Shown one piece after another: positions 1 through 12,933 of a stretch of DNA of 64,000 bases (positions are counted from its first letter, which is position 1; every line of letters begins with the position of its first letter). A program made the position numbers and the translations under genes. The notes beneath the pieces were generated by a model. That model made no database searches and had not been told where the DNA came from. It saw nothing but the letters and a program-made list of their open reading frames with translations. This DNA comes from Manis javanica (taxonomy: Eukaryota > Chordata > Mammalia > Pholidota > Manidae): NCBI RefSeq assembly GCF_040802235.1, contig NC_133169.1, positions 48,305,034-48,369,033 of the forward strand, given 5' to 3'.

Positions 1-169
1 TGTGTGTTTTAAATGAATATGCCAAATACACCTCTTATTTTAAATTATACAACTTGAAGTTGATATTAAGATTTAAAGAATCTTAATGATTTAAAATGTT
101 TATGTAGCAGTGATTACAATCAATTCAGAAGATCACACAATGGTCAAAAAGTGACTTACTTCTTTTTTT

Positions 170-2602
170 ATTTGAAGTTGATACACAATATTATACTGGT
201 TTCAGGCGTACAACACAGTGATCAAATAGTTATACACATTATTAAATCCTTACCCCAATTAGTAAAGTAACTGTTAACACAGGAAGACTTTGCACAACTA
301 ACTATATTCTCCATGCTGCACTTCCATCCCCATGACCAACTTATATTATGATTAAGATTTTGTGCCTCTTCATCCCCACACTCATCCCACCTACCCACGC
401 CAGCCCCTCCCCATAGTAACCACCAGTCACTTCTCAGGGTCTATGAGCCTACTGTTGCTTTGTTTATTTTGTTTTATTTTGTTCTGAGATTCCTGATGGC
501 CTCTCCTCAACCTACCAGTCACTGCTCTGAGCCTGAGTGACCTGCAGGCTCACACATTACTGCTCTCACACTACCACTCTTGGGGGTCCTTGCAATCACA
601 CATAGTTACCCATGACCCCCTGGCCCATTGGTGACACATGAGCCCTGGGATTGGGGATTCACTATTTGGGGTCTTTTGTGGTTTCATATGAATTTTAAGA
701 TGATTTAAGTAAGTGAAATCATATGGTATTCATCTTTATCTGCCTGGCTTACTTCACTTAGCATAACAAACTCTAGGTCCATCCATGTTGTTGCAAATAA
801 CAAGATTTCTTTCTTTGTATGGCTGAATAATATTCCATTGTGTGTATGTACATCTTCTAGAGCCATTCATCTATTAATGGACACCATGGTTCTTCCATAT
901 GTTGGCTTGAAATAATGCCACAATAAAAAATGGTGCATATATCTTTTCAAATCAGAGATTTTGTTTTCCTCAGATAGATTCCTAGAAGTGGAATTACTGG
1001 GAGAAATGATGTTTTGATTTTTATTTTTTTGAGGAACCTCCACACTGCTTTCCATATGGCTACACCAGTTTACATTCCAACCAAGCATAGGAGGGTTCCT
1101 TTTACTCACTTCTTTGCCAACACTTGTTATTTGTTCTCTTTGGATAGAGGCCCTTGTGACTGTTGTGAGCTGATATTTCATTCTGGTTTGATTTGCATTT
1201 CCCTGATGATTAGTGATGAGGGGCATCTTTTCATGTGCCTGTTGGCCATCGATATGCCTTCCTTGGAAAAATGTTTATTCAGGTCCTCTGCCCATTTGTT
1301 AACTGGGTTATTTGTTTATTCAGTGTTGAATAATATGAGTTCTTTATATATTTTGGATGTTAACCCTTTATTGGGAAAATCATTTATGGATATATTCTCC
1401 CATACAATATGTTGCTTTTCTGTTTTGTTGATGGTGTCCTTTGCTGTACAGATTTTCGGTTTGATGTAGTCCCACTTGGTTATTTTTACTTTTGTTTCCC
1501 TTGCCAGGGGAAATGTGTCCAGAAAAACATTCAAGAAATTTTTGCCTATGTTTTCTTCTAAGAGTTTTATGGCTTCATGTCTTATGTTTAGATCTTTAAT
1601 CCATTTTGAGTGTACTTCTGTGTATAGTGTTAGGGAGTAATCCAGTTCCATTCTCCTACATGTAACTATCCAGAATTCACAAAACAACTTATTGAAGAGG
1701 CTGTCTTTCCCCATTGTATATTCATGGCTCATTTAACATATATTAATTGATCATATATGCATAGTTTTTTCTGGGCTTTCTATTCTGTTTCATTAATCCC
1801 TGGGTCTGTTCTTCTGCTATTACCAAACTGTTTTGATTACTGTAGCTTTGTACCATATCTTGAAGTCAGGGAGCATAATACTCCCAGGTTTGTTCTTCCT
1901 CAGGATTCCTCAAGTTTGGCTATTTGGGGTCTTTTGTGGTTCCATATGAATTTTAAGATTATTTGCTCTAGTTCATTGAAAAATGCCAGTGGTATTTTGA
2001 TAGGGATTGCATTGAATCTAAAAATTGCTTTGGGCAGGAAGGCCAATTTGACAATATTTATTCTTTTTGTACATAAGCATGGGTTAGATTTCCATTTATT
2101 TCTGTATCTCTTTCATCAGTGTCTTCTACTTTCAGAGTTCAGTTCTTTCAGCTCCTTGATTAGGTTTATTCCTAGGTATTTTATTCTTTCTGATGCAATT
2201 GTCAATGGAGTTGTTTTACCAGTTTCTCTTTCTGCTAGTTTATTGCTAGTATATAGAAATGCAACAGATTTTGTATATGGGTTTTATATACTGTAATTTT
2301 GGTCAATCCAGTTATTAGTTCTAATAGTTTCTTTGGTAGAGTTTTTAGGGTTTTCTATATATAGTAACATGTCATCTACAAATAGTGACAGATTTTCACT
2401 ATTGCACAATTTGCACTAACTAAAATTCTTCCTTACCAATTTGGACATTTGTATATCTGTTTATCTTGTCTGACTGCCACGGACAGAACTTCAAATACTA
2501 TGCTGAACAAAAATGGTGAGAGTGGCCATCAGTGTCTTGTTTCTGATCTGAGAAGAAAACCTTTCAGTTTTTTTGCCACTGAGTATGTTAGCTGTGGGTT
2601 TG

Positions 2603-2663
<61 letters not shown>

Positions 2664-4960
2664 TATGGCCTTTATTGTGTTGAGATATGTTCCCTGTATA
2701 CCCATTTTGTTCGGTTTTTATCATGAATGGTGTTGAAATTTCTCAAATACTTTTTCAGCATCTATTAAGGTGATCATATGGTTTTTATCTTTCCTTCTGT
2801 TAATATGGTATGTCACACTGATATGATTTCAATCTTTTTAAATTTATTGAGGCTCTTTTTGTGTTCTATAGTGTGATCTTTTCTGGAGAGTGTTCCATGT
2901 GCACTTGAGAAAAAAAGTGGATCTTTTGGGTGGATCTTTCTGTATATAACTGTTAAGTCCATCCAGCATAATTTGTTGTTCAATCCCTCTGTTTCCTTAT
3001 TTATTTTCTGTATAGCTGATCTTCCCATTAATGTAAGTGATGTGTTAAAATCTTGTAATATGATTTGTTTTGAAGTTTATTTTGTCTCAGATAAGAATTG
3101 CTACTCCAGTTTTTTTTACATTCCTATTTTTATAGAATATCTTTTTCTATCCTGTCACTTTCGGTTTGTGTGTGTCTCTAGGTCTGAAATGAGTCTCTTG
3201 CAGGCAGCATATAGATGCTTCTCATTCCTTTATTCATTCTGCCACCCTGTCTTTTGATTGGTGCATTTACCAATTATATTTAAGGTAATCATTGATAGGT
3301 ATATAGTTATTGCCATTTGATTTGTTTATTTTTGTTTTTCTTATTTGTAGTTCTCCATTCCTTCCTCTTTTATAATTTTTTCTGTTATTTGATGATATTC
3401 ATTAGCTTGGATTCCTTTTTTAAAAATTTGTGTATTTCTTATAGGCTTTAGCTTTGTAGTTACAATAAGGTTCACAGATAGTTCCCTAAATAAATACTAG
3501 TCTATATCATTGATTGTTGCTCAGTTTTAAACACATTCTAAAAGTACTGCTTTTTTATTCTTCCTCCTCCACACTTCATATATGGTATCATAACATACAT
3601 CTATTGTGTATGCCTTGACTAATTTCGTGTATGGTGGATTTTACTACTTTTGTATTTTTAGCTTGATGCTTCCTTAGTAATTAAAACCTACAAACTTTAC
3701 TGAAGGTTTATTTGCACACCAATTTTTTTGTAGTCTTCAGGCCTGAGTGGCTCTTTTTCATACTATCTTTTTGTTGAACTTCTCACTGAGATCATCAATT
3801 CTTTCACCTGGTCCAGTAAGCATCTTTACGACTGTTACTTTGAAATCTGTATCAAGAAGACTGGTGATCTCCATTTCATTTACCCCTCTTTCTGGTGCCT
3901 TCTCTTGTTCTTTTGTTTGGAACATAATTCCTCTGCCTCCTGATTTTGTCTGGGTTTTTGTGTTACTTCCTTTGTATTGATACAACAGCTATGCCTCCTT
4001 GTCTTGAAAGTAACGGCTTCATGAAGTGGGTTTCCTGTGGTGCCCAGAAGCTTAAGATTCTTGACCTACCATTTCCTGGTTCTCTTTTTGGGCTGAGGGG
4101 CATTTGCTGTTGGTGGGCTGTGGGTGGGGCCTTCCTGCCTGCCTGTCTGTTGGCTGTGGCTGATGCCCACAGCTCCCTTCTGTGAGTCTTTTGTCTTGTG
4201 TGAGGTGCTGCTGCTGAGACTCATTGTTTGCTGGGCCATCCTCAGCCTGCCTGTCAGCAGTGATGAACTTCAGCTGGGTTCAGAGTGTTGGGATGTTCAG
4301 GTGTGCTGGGGAGGGGTGCCTAGGAAGATGGAGAATTTTGGTGCTGTCTTCCACAAGTGGGCTGGGAATCCAGGAAAGTGTGGTGGGCCCTCCACATGCC
4401 AGGAAGCAAAGCCAGACCACCGCCAGGCTGAGTGGGACTGGCAGTGAGGGTGCACAGGAGGTGCTGCCATGCGGTTGGGCTTTCAATTAGGGAGATGCAA
4501 CATTGGGAGCTGGTTCCCATAAGCATCCAACCATTTTGTCTCAGGAGGTCTTGGAAAACATGTTCCACCTGCCATTTCTCCTTCAGAGAGAGCTCCCTCC
4601 AACCGCACCCTTCTGGCACACTTCCCACTGCTGGTGAATCATAGAAACTGCTGCTTCTGTGTTGGGTGTCAGCAGGAACAGCAGAGCATATCTGTCTGTC
4701 CTCCCCAAGCATCAGGAGTCACAGGTCCCCAGAGGGCTGCAGCTCTCCCTGGCGTCCAGCCTGTTAACCATGTAAGCCCAGCACAACTGTGGGCTCTAAT
4801 TCTGGGAACAGATCTCCAGGGCCAGATGCCCTAGACTCCTGAGCAGTTTCCCTGCCCTGCTCCTTTCCGCCCCTTCCGCTTGTGGGCTGAGATGGGGGAA
4901 GGGCTTATGTCCCAACCAGTCACAGCTTTGACCCTTTACACTCTATTCCACCAGGTGTAG
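170..4960 (-). mobile_element. LINE-1 element, minus strand, internally deleted
   Basis: Read on the minus strand this is an L1 in the order 5' UTR (about 4960-3990), ORF1 N-terminal region (3985-3758), inter-ORF DNA (to about 3300), endonuclease part of ORF2 (about 3260-2810) and ORF2 C-terminus (1732 to about 700), then an AT-rich 3' UTR ending near 170. The 3985-3758 translation has the typical ORF1 start (a TDFKVTVVKMLTG-type stretch followed by DLSEKFNK). The 1732-1316 translation is the typical ORF2 C-terminal segment. About 1 kb of the reverse transcriptase region is missing between the endonuclease and the rest, close to the TA microsatellite at 2.6 kb. No full ORF remains, so it is not mobile. 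Boundaries are approximate. Confidence 0.85.
2604..2664. repeat. (TA)n(CA)n microsatellite
   Basis: About 24 TA units run directly into about 7 CA units, inside the minus-strand L1 and near its internal deletion. Length is probably polymorphic. The YIYIY and THTHT peptides read through it are artefacts. Confidence 0.95.
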
Positions 4961-5595
4961 ATGGTCAATTTTGGAGTCTTCAGGTCATTTTCAGGGTAGG
5001 AAAATCTCATTTATATATTTTAAAGATTAAAAGGTATCTCTCAGTCTGACATTCTGAACACGAACGATCAGTGCTTCATATGGACGTGCTCCCACTGCCA
5101 TACGAGGATGTAGCAGTAACTTCCCGCATCAACTAAAGTAACAAGGAAATATACATAACACCATTATTTTACCAACTGTAGACTCATTCTGGCTTGTAAG
5201 GCTCAGGCTGTACCAATTACACTGGCTTTTGGTTTATAAAGAACACCACTTGTGCAGTGCTACTTTTAAAAAATTTTACTAAATGAAGATGATATCTTAG
5301 TATCCTGTTCTGCTGATTTCTCAATTAGGAAGTCTAGATATTTTTTAATTCTCTTTTTTAATATTGCTAAATTGTTAGTCACTGCCCAACATATACAACA
5401 ATAATCATGTTCCACTGATAACTCTGTTCTATTACACGAGTCCAAATGACATTCTTCAGTGACAATTCTCTCACTGTTCCCAAAAGGCCCTACATTAAAA
5501 TGAAGGTACATCTTCATGGTACAAAAGGTAACATTTTAAAATAACCTGTGTCTTGGAGATAAAGACAAACATCTGTCTAAACTACCCAGATACAT
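4961..5595. other. No recognisable feature
   Basis: AT-rich spacer between the 5' end of the L1 and the 3' end of the olfactory receptor gene. It probably includes the 3' UTR of the receptor mRNA. No coding region, known repeat or clear poly(A) site was recognised. Confidence 0.5.
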
Positions 5596-6528
5596 TTAAT
5601 TTGATTTAAATGCTACAATTTCAAGGACTTTCTCCAGAGTTACTTTTATGTCCTTGTTTCTAAGGCTGTATATGATGGGATTTGATGATGGAGGCACCAC
5701 TGTGTAAAAAATAGACAAAATCATACCTCGCTCTGACCTCAGTTCAGAGGTTGGCTGCAGGTAGTTCAAAGTACCAGTTGAAAAAAACAAAGTCATAACA
5801 ACCAGGTGAGGGAGGCAGGTGGAGAGGGCTTTGGACCTGCCCTCCAGGGAGGAGATCCTTGAGACAGCAGAGAAGATGTGCACGTAGGAATATGAAATAG
5901 AGAGGAAACAAACCAGTGAGAGACTTGCAGTGAATGCAGTCACAGACGCTTCATTTATGTTCATTTTGGAGTCTGAGATCAAGATAATCTGAGAGATATC
6001 ACAGAAGAAATGATGGATTTTATTGTAACTAAAAGTAGTGGAAAATGTTGCTGCCGTGTGCATGACTCCAGACACCCCAGCACTAAAGTATGACGCCGCC
6101 ACCATCCGCCCACAGGCCCTCTTGTTCATGATGGTCTCATAGTGCAGTAGACGGCAGATGGCCACATAGCGGTCATAGGACATCACTGTGAGGATGGTCA
6201 ATTCAGCACAACCAGAACACATGAAAAACAGCACCTGGAAGACACATCCCAGGAGAGATATTGAGTTCCTGTTCATCAGAGTATTGAGAACAAATTTGGG
6301 AACAGTGACAGAGATGTAGCAGAGATCTAGGAACGACAGGTTCTTCAGGAAGAAGTACATGGGTGTGTGAAGCTGAGGGTCCCAAGTAATGAGCGTGATG
6401 ATGAGTCCGTTTCCTAACAGGGCTGCCAGATAAGCCACAAGGAACAGGCAGCCATGGAGGGTCTGCATCGCCGGGTCATCAGAGAATCCCAGGAGAAGGA
6501 ACTCAGTGACGCCTGTGTGGTTGAACAT
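5596..6528 (-). CDS. Olfactory receptor, OR14-like, intact
   Basis: A complete single-exon odorant receptor of 310 residues, a seven-helix class A GPCR that couples to Golf in olfactory neurons. Start chosen at the ATG at 6528, giving the usual short N-terminus with an N-glycosylation site (NHT, residues 3-5). Visible hallmarks are GN in TM1, PMYFFLKNLSFLDLCYISVT in loop 1/TM2, MSYDRYVAIC at the end of TM3, HFFCDI in loop 2, KALSTC before TM6 and NPIIYSLRNKDIK in TM7. The frame has no stop or frameshift, and length is normal. One deviation: the usual PLHY after DRYVAIC reads LLHY. Wording of TM2 and loop 2 resembles family OR14, from memory of the family; a class I receptor is excluded. Upstream on the minus strand a good splice acceptor (6566-6567) fits the usual untranslated first exon. 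Confidence 0.93.
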   Translation of the reverse strand: MFNHTGVTEFLLLGFSDDPAMQTLHGCLFLVAYLAALLGNGLIITLITWDPQLHTPMYFFLKNLSFLDLCYISVTVPKFVLNTLMNRNSISLLGCVFQVLFFMCSGCAELTILTVMSYDRYVAICRLLHYETIMNKRACGRMVAASYFSAGVSGVMHTAATFSTTFSYNKIHHFFCDISQIILISDSKMNINEASVTAFTASLSLVCFLSISYSYVHIFSAVSRISSLEGRSKALSTCLPHLVVMTLFFSTGTLNYLQPTSELRSERGMILSIFYTVVPPSSNPIIYSLRNKDIKVTLEKVLEIVAFKSN

Positions 6529-6565
6529 CTCATCCAGTGGCGGTGTCCCCAAGATTAACTGTGTT

Positions 6566-6592
6566 CTGAAATGAAAACCACAGAAATAAATG
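6566..6592 (-). other. Splice acceptor of the OR coding exon
   Basis: Read on the minus strand, a T-rich tract ends in TTTTCATTTCAG about 37 nt before the receptor start codon. OR genes normally splice one or more distal untranslated exons onto the coding exon at such a site. The first exon was not located; it would lie at higher coordinates. Confidence 0.6.
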
Positions 6593-6667
6593 AAAATGAT
6601 ATCGACTTGTGCTAATGGATATGTGAATTATGTCATCTATGGTCATTATTTCACCTTTGTGGGTACC

Positions 6668-6670
<3 letters not shown>

Positions 6671-6709
<39 letters not shown>
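6671..6709. repeat. (CA)n microsatellite
   Basis: About 20 uninterrupted CA units, followed by an imperfect TA/CA-rich stretch to about 6760. It lies in the presumed intron just upstream of the OR coding exon. Confidence 0.95.
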
Positions 6710-6712
<3 letters not shown>

Positions 6713-6759
6713 ATATATACATATACACACATATATATAGTACATGTATATATATATGA

Positions 6760-8130
6760 AGTTAAATATTAAATACATAAATTTTTATTTCTCAATTACA
6801 CCTCAGAAATGTGGAATATAAAATAAATGGAGTTTCTAGATAAAAATTAAGATATTAAGATCGTAACTCTAGCAAGAATTTAACCTTCGTGATTCCCAGT
6901 TGCAGAGACGCCTTGATTTCACCTTATTGTGATGGGCTCAGAATGGTCAGCAGGGAATGGATAAGGTAACCTGTAAGTGCTTCTAAATTACTATGTTGTT
7001 AATATTCCTATTATGGCCACATCAAGTTACCAGTGTGACATTAACTAGCACAAAGTGAGGAAGAAATGTTCCGGATTTCCCTGCAGCTCTTGGAAGAAAC
7101 TCCGTCTCACACTATAAAGCAGTTTCAAAGAAAACCAAAGCCGCGAGCACAGACCAAGGTCTCCCTGGAAACGTCGCCGTTTTCATTCTGTGTGGAGCTG
7201 TTTAAATGTGCATCTGGTTTTATTTTTTACCTTTAAAGATGAATGAGCCTCGAATGCATTATATTAACTACAACAGTCCTGCCACAGAATGGCAATACTG
7301 TATGGCTCCACTGAGATGAGGTACCTAGAGTTGTTAAATTCATGTGGACAGAGAGTAAATGGTGAATGGGGCGGGGGCCCGGGGGACTGAAGGGACTTGG
7401 TGCTCTTGTTCAGTGGGTACAGACTTTCAGTATTGCAAAGCGAAGCAGTCCTGGAGACGGACGCTGAAGACGGCTGCCCAAACTGTGTGAATGACGTTCA
7501 CACCCCTGGGCTATACACGTAAGTGTAGGTAAGACAGAAAATTTATATTACATGTATTTTACAGTGGTTAAACATTTCACAATGATGAATCAGTTTCTTA
7601 ACTTTCAGGAAGAATCTCCTGTGGTATGAATGTTTGAAGAAAGGTAAATGGTAGGGCATATTTTAAAGTCACAGTCAGAAAATAACATGCCCATTTTTCT
7701 GCATGTCAGGTGTTTTTCAGACCGTATCTGATGTGTGCAGAAGGTATTAAAATAACACATTTCTGAATTTTAGTGAGCTCATTCGGGAAAAAAAGGAGAA
7801 TTCTTTACAGGTTTATAATGAGGCCTCGGAGAGTTGGTGTAGTACAGGAGGAAGGGGAAGGACCGGGAAGTAGGAAACTCTTTTCAGTCGGAGTCTGCCA
7901 CACAGTAGGTGTGTTACCTTGTGAAATTTGTCTGACATTTTAGGGGACTCAGTTTTAGTTAGCAAGAGATTATATGTGGAGTCCCACGGAAACTTATTAA
8001 GAGGAATAAGTCATATTTTGTATATGATATTTGGAATGAGGGAAACATCAATGTCTGTGAGCAGCTACTAAATGAGACAATTAAAATAATAGGTAACATT
8101 TTCTTATTATTCACTGTCTCAGGCAAAGTT
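6760..8130. other. Intergenic or OR intron, nothing recognised
   Basis: Non-repetitive-looking DNA with only short chance ORFs. It may contain the untranslated first exon of the OR gene, which cannot be recognised by eye. Confidence 0.45.
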
Positions 8131-8135
8131 AATAT

Positions 8136-8350
8136 GATAGTTAAAAGCATGGCTAATGAAGCTAAAATTTCTGGGTGTGGACCTTATGTTTGCTCCTTCC
8201 TGGCTATAGACATTTGTCAGCTAAATAAACCCTCTGTGCCTAAGCTATCAGTTTGTTGAAGGTGTTCAAGGCACTAGCTTCATTAATGTATTGTTAGAAG
8301 TCTATGAAATACTTTGCAAGTAAAAAGGTTTGGCAATGATGGTGGTCATC
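8136..8350 (+). repeat. MIR SINE relic
   Basis: It follows the MIR layout in order: a 'gttaaaagcatgg' head, a core with 'tggctatagacatttg', a 'ccctctgtgcctaagc' stretch and an 'aaatactttgcaag' segment. It is heavily diverged, as expected for this ancient family. Confidence 0.6.
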
Positions 8351-11300
8351 ATAATCTCTGAATCGTCGAAGATGAAGACATTCATCATTTAATCTGTACA
8401 GGAAGCAAACGAGTAATGAGCCAATACTACTGTCAGGTCATGGCCAATCCTGAGAAAGATGTTGACAGCTGCCCTCCCATAGCTAGTCTGTGGCATAGAT
8501 GGGCCTGGGGAGGTGCTCCCTGCGACCTCTGTGCCTGCCAGTTCTCTGCAAATGTGCACAGCGTACAGAGATACCGGCAGGCAGGAGACAGTGGATATAG
8601 TTTAGAAAACAATGAAAAAGTTATTTTAATTTTAACTTTATATATGTATGTTAAATAACGGGAAGATATAACCAGACTATTTGCTGGCTGCAAACTTCAT
8701 CTCAGTAGTTCCTGTCATTGTCCCTGGCAGAAAGGGTGTTTGTATGTGTGCAGATGGTGCCCTTAAGTATTGGTGGGGCAAACAGAGGAACAGGAGAACA
8801 TTGTCTCAGTGAGCATATGTTGAATTCCCATCTGTTATGTTATTTAAATAAGCATTAATTATGTATCACATACTATTTATGTTTTACATTTTCAGAACAT
8901 TTTCTTTTCAGGCTATTTGTTTACTTCAGCCTGGTGATCAATTTACAAGTTCAACTATTTTCTAACTTACAAGATTTTTTTCTAATTTAAATAGGAGGAG
9001 TGGCAAAAATTCTAACTCAAAATTCCAGGAGTCAGCAAAATGTAAACTCTCTTCTCCACTGGGGTTGGCCTTAAATACCATTACCCATGATCAAAAGACA
9101 CAGTTCCTGGTTTTGTTCAACACCTATGCTTGATTATCTGCCATGTAATACACCAAATTTCTCCTCGTCTCTAAATGGCTTTGTAAATCCAAACAAATAC
9201 CAAAGGATTTACTTGTGAAACAGTCCGTGCAATTAGGGCTGTAAACATCTCTGGTAATGCCTGACTGTATTTACAGGTTTCCAAATCCCACCCAAACCTG
9301 AATTTCTTATGTGTATGATCAGCAAATAGAACTCAATCTCCTCAATAATGTGTTAGTATCAGCTTCTGCTGTGGTGTAAAATCTGTACTATCTCTGAAGG
9401 CTTGATGAACACTCTGCCAGTGTTGTAGAATTCACCACAGCTAGTGGGCAGCTCATCCTCAGGTCAGCCCACTCCAAGTTTGCACAGTCGGCTGGGGTTG
9501 GACACTCCCTGATCCAGATCATCCGAGTGCTGAGACAGGAAAATGTTGTTCTCATTTTTGTGGATCCTGGACACCACTTCTTTTGGTGTCAGAAGAAATG
9601 CTGAGGCATCTCTATATGAAGCACTGTTTTAGTCACCACATTGCAATTCAGCACATCAAACTAATTTCAGTACTAACATACGCAAATTGCTCATTCTGTG
9701 GGAAGGATAAAACATAGTCTTGTAATGGAGATGGTGCTGTAAAACCTACATTTAAAAAGCCATAAGATGTTAAATATTTGCAGATAATTTCTTTTATAAG
9801 AGAAGACTAGACGAGTGGTAGAAATCACTCCAAATCTTTTATTTAAGAGAAAGCCTTGGCCAAAGGGATAATGAAAGAGAAACCCATTTTTTTCTGTATT
9901 ATAATTTTGATAAATGTTGCCTCTAATTTTTGTTTAATCATGATTGTCAAGACCTTGTGAATCATTATCCTTTCTGGTTTGCAGAGTAGCCTGTATGGTA
10001 AATTCATGTGTAAATACAAACATACTTTACATAGAATACATTTTGAATATGTAACATTAATTTTCAAAGTTCACTTTCTCAGTAATTAAATGCAAAAGAC
10101 TGTCAGAATTTATTCTTTACTATTAAATTGGAGGATGGTTTTTAAGCTTGCATAGGCAGAGGTACCAAAAATTACAAGTTCTTGCAGCAAGAGAAGGAAT
10201 TTTGACTTCCTACTTTGCTATAAACTGTTCTATTTAAGAACGGACTTGTGCCGGAAAAAATATCCCACTTACTGTATTTCTACGGGTTGGCTATATTTTG
10301 ACAAAATCACTTTATCTCTACCACATCCCTTATTTTACTTCCTATTTGTGTGTATAAAGTGTTTGCTGGAGGCATGCATGTGTGTGTATGTTTGTTTCCC
10401 TTTTTCTCACAGCTGTCTCTTTTTTTTAACTCTAGGAATTTTCTGTTTTGATTGTATCTGAGACAAAATATTTGAAATTTTCAATAAAACTCATGATCAT
10501 TTTAGAAGAAATACAGGTTTTGAATCAAGGTCTACATATCCGCAGCTGAAAGAATCACACCTACCCATTGCTCTGGATAAACTGTTAAAAAAATAATCTT
10601 TTCTATAGACAAGGACTACTGTATCCTATCCAAAAGTGCCACAGAGATAATCATGTTAACTTACGTGATGATAGTGTGCTAATCTCTGAAACACTGCGAT
10701 TAAAGAGAGTATTTCCTTATTACAGCAATTTTACAGGTGACTTGAACACTCCAAACTTCATGGATTCTCTTCATCCAGGCAGATTTGTTCTTATCTAATG
10801 TAATGGGAAGAACTAGCATGCTTGTGTCCCCACAGGTCCTAGGGGCACTCAGTTATCCCCTTACTGAGACAAGAACCATTTAAATGCACCCTTAGAAAAG
10901 GGTGATATGTTGCAGCTCTGAGGTGGTGGTGTCTCCCCTAAGTCCCGTCAGTATCTCCCAGGAGAGGAGGAGGTGAGACAGGAGAGGCCAGAAGAGGTGG
11001 GTGAAGTTTGGGGTCCTGGGGAATTAAACCAGAGAATTAACCCATAGGTGTGCTTCAGTAGAAAGTGTTTCTTCTGCGGTATTTGTTGGGGAGAAGGAAA
11101 CACCCTCAACAAAACAAGGCAGCATTAATCTAGGACACTTCCTAGAGAGTAAAAATCCCTGATGCCCAGCTATCCAATTAATCATTTAAATACCTAGAAG
11201 TACAAAAGCTTGTCTATGAGACATTATAAAAAATATGTCATGTAGTACAAGAATTTTTTTAAATACAAGTTAAATATTAGGTCTTTAATATGTCTCTACA

Positions 11301-12600
11301 TCTATATTATATAAAATATACACTTAAACAAGTATTCATAATATATGGAATATCCTAAATAGTCTGTTTAATGTCAATTTTGCTTTCATTATGCTTCTTT
11401 GGTCTTATATTAAAAAACTATATTAACTATTGGTTATTGAAAAATTCTTGATTTTGATATTATTTCACTACAGATATTAATTTCTGAAATTTAGGATCTA
11501 GAACTTAGTTAAAACAACTGGCTTTGAAAATCTAGAAAGATTAACATAAGGTTTTTGCAGGATGTTTAATTTCATGGAATTATTATTTCTTCTTGCTGAA
11601 AGTGATGCACTTAGTCATATATTACTTATCATTCTCTGTTATGCTTTTTATTTAAAATGATGAATAAATAATAATTGCAAATATGCCATGTGTAGGAAAT
11701 GTTTACAATACTGACTGAATCACATAAAGAGTATAAAATGCAAACCCAGAGAAAATGGTTTGAGGAAATACACTGCTTAGAAAGCCAGAAGTAGCTTCCC
11801 AAAGTGTGCCGAGATATGACGCACTTATTGGTAAGTATATACCTGGTGGAAGAAGAAGGCTGAGGACATGAACAGAGAAATGGAAAGAATCTCTTCTATC
11901 AAATGGCGATTCCCTTCTATGAGAAAAGAGCTCAAGAGTGTTGGACGCCACCTCGGCTCCCTGAGTGAAAATTCAAGGAGGTAAGAAAAGAAAATGAGCT
12001 CCTTAGGCAAAGACCAGAATCAGGTTCACACTCCAGCTCTTCCCAGTTGGCCCTTTTGTTCCCGAGGCTCCAGGCACGGGTCACACAGGGCAGTAACTGC
12101 CATGCAGCACGTGGACGGGTCTCATTTATTTAATCCATTCAGCTACCGTGTGTCTTATGATTTCTGAATTTAGATAACTAAAGTAAATAAAGTGTGTACT
12201 CATTGCTGCTTTGTCAATTGTTTTCTGGATGTTCTTGTAGTTCTCCTCTGTTCCTTTCTTCTCTTTGTTTTGTCCCTTGTGCTTTGGGGAAGCTTCCTTT
12301 ATTTTCTCTTTATTTTTAAAACTCTGTTGTAGAGTTTTGGTTTGTGGATCCCATGAGCTTCACATATACTGACCTGTATAAGTTGCAGTCTATTTTCATC
12401 TGAATATAGTTTTAGTATACAACATTAATTTAAAATGTACACTTACTTATAAATTTAATGAAAAAATTATCAGAATATACCCTTAATAATTAATTGGTTT
12501 TAAGGAAAGTACAATGAAAGGTACCAAAAACTACAAATTTTAAAGGATACAAGACAATAATTTGATTTTAACTTTACTGTAAAAATTTATTCTCCACACA
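8351..12600. other. Gene-free intergenic DNA
   Basis: No gene, RNA gene or confidently named repeat was recognised. An 80-codon ORF at 8416-8658 has no recognisable domain and is treated as chance. Parts are strongly AT-rich (11.2-11.7 kb and 12.4-12.6 kb). Confidence 0.5.
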
Positions 12601-12609
12601 CAGCTGTTT

Positions 12610-12890
12610 AGTTGGACAACATGTTAAATGGACGAATATTAGTCCATATCACTAGTCATACCTCCTTTACCCAAGGTATACCAAGTCACAAGTCTCCCAT
12701 GCCACAGCTGCACACATGCCCGAGTCCAGTGCAGGGTTCTGTGTTCTGTGGTGTGCGTCAGTTGTTCTATCCTGCGCCAACACCAACTGTGTTAAATAAA
12801 ATAGCACTGAAAAAAATCTTATCTGGTGTAGTAAATCCTCCAATATTATTCTGCCAAGGAAACTGGTATTTTCCACTTTCTTAAACATTC
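12610..12890 (-). mobile_element. Possible L1 ORF2 relic
   Basis: On the minus strand the stretch resembles the diverged C-terminal region of L1 ORF2. It aligns loosely with a similar stretch near 53.65-53.86 kb, immediately left of the second copy of the duplicated block. Divergence is high. Confidence 0.35.
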
Positions 12891-12922
12891 TGCGACTGTG
12901 TCTCCTTCCTCCCAGCCTATGT

Positions 12923-12933
12923 CCCCCCCCCCC
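12923..12933. repeat. C11 homopolymer
   Basis: Eleven consecutive C residues in a locally GC-rich stretch. This is a likely length-variable or error-prone site. Confidence 0.9.

Noticed and set aside
6529-6552. N-terminal extension of the OR to a TTG at 6552
   Set aside because: No ATG upstream; the ATG at 6528 gives the standard N-terminus and the splice acceptor lies just above it.
6530-6778. 82-codon minus-strand ORF overlapping the OR start
   Set aside because: Made mostly of CA/TA microsatellite translation (VCVCVC, YIYI); the overlap with the OR is in another frame.
8416-8658. 80-codon ORF as a small gene
   Set aside because: No domain, no paralogue, overlapping ORF on the other strand of similar length; looks like chance.
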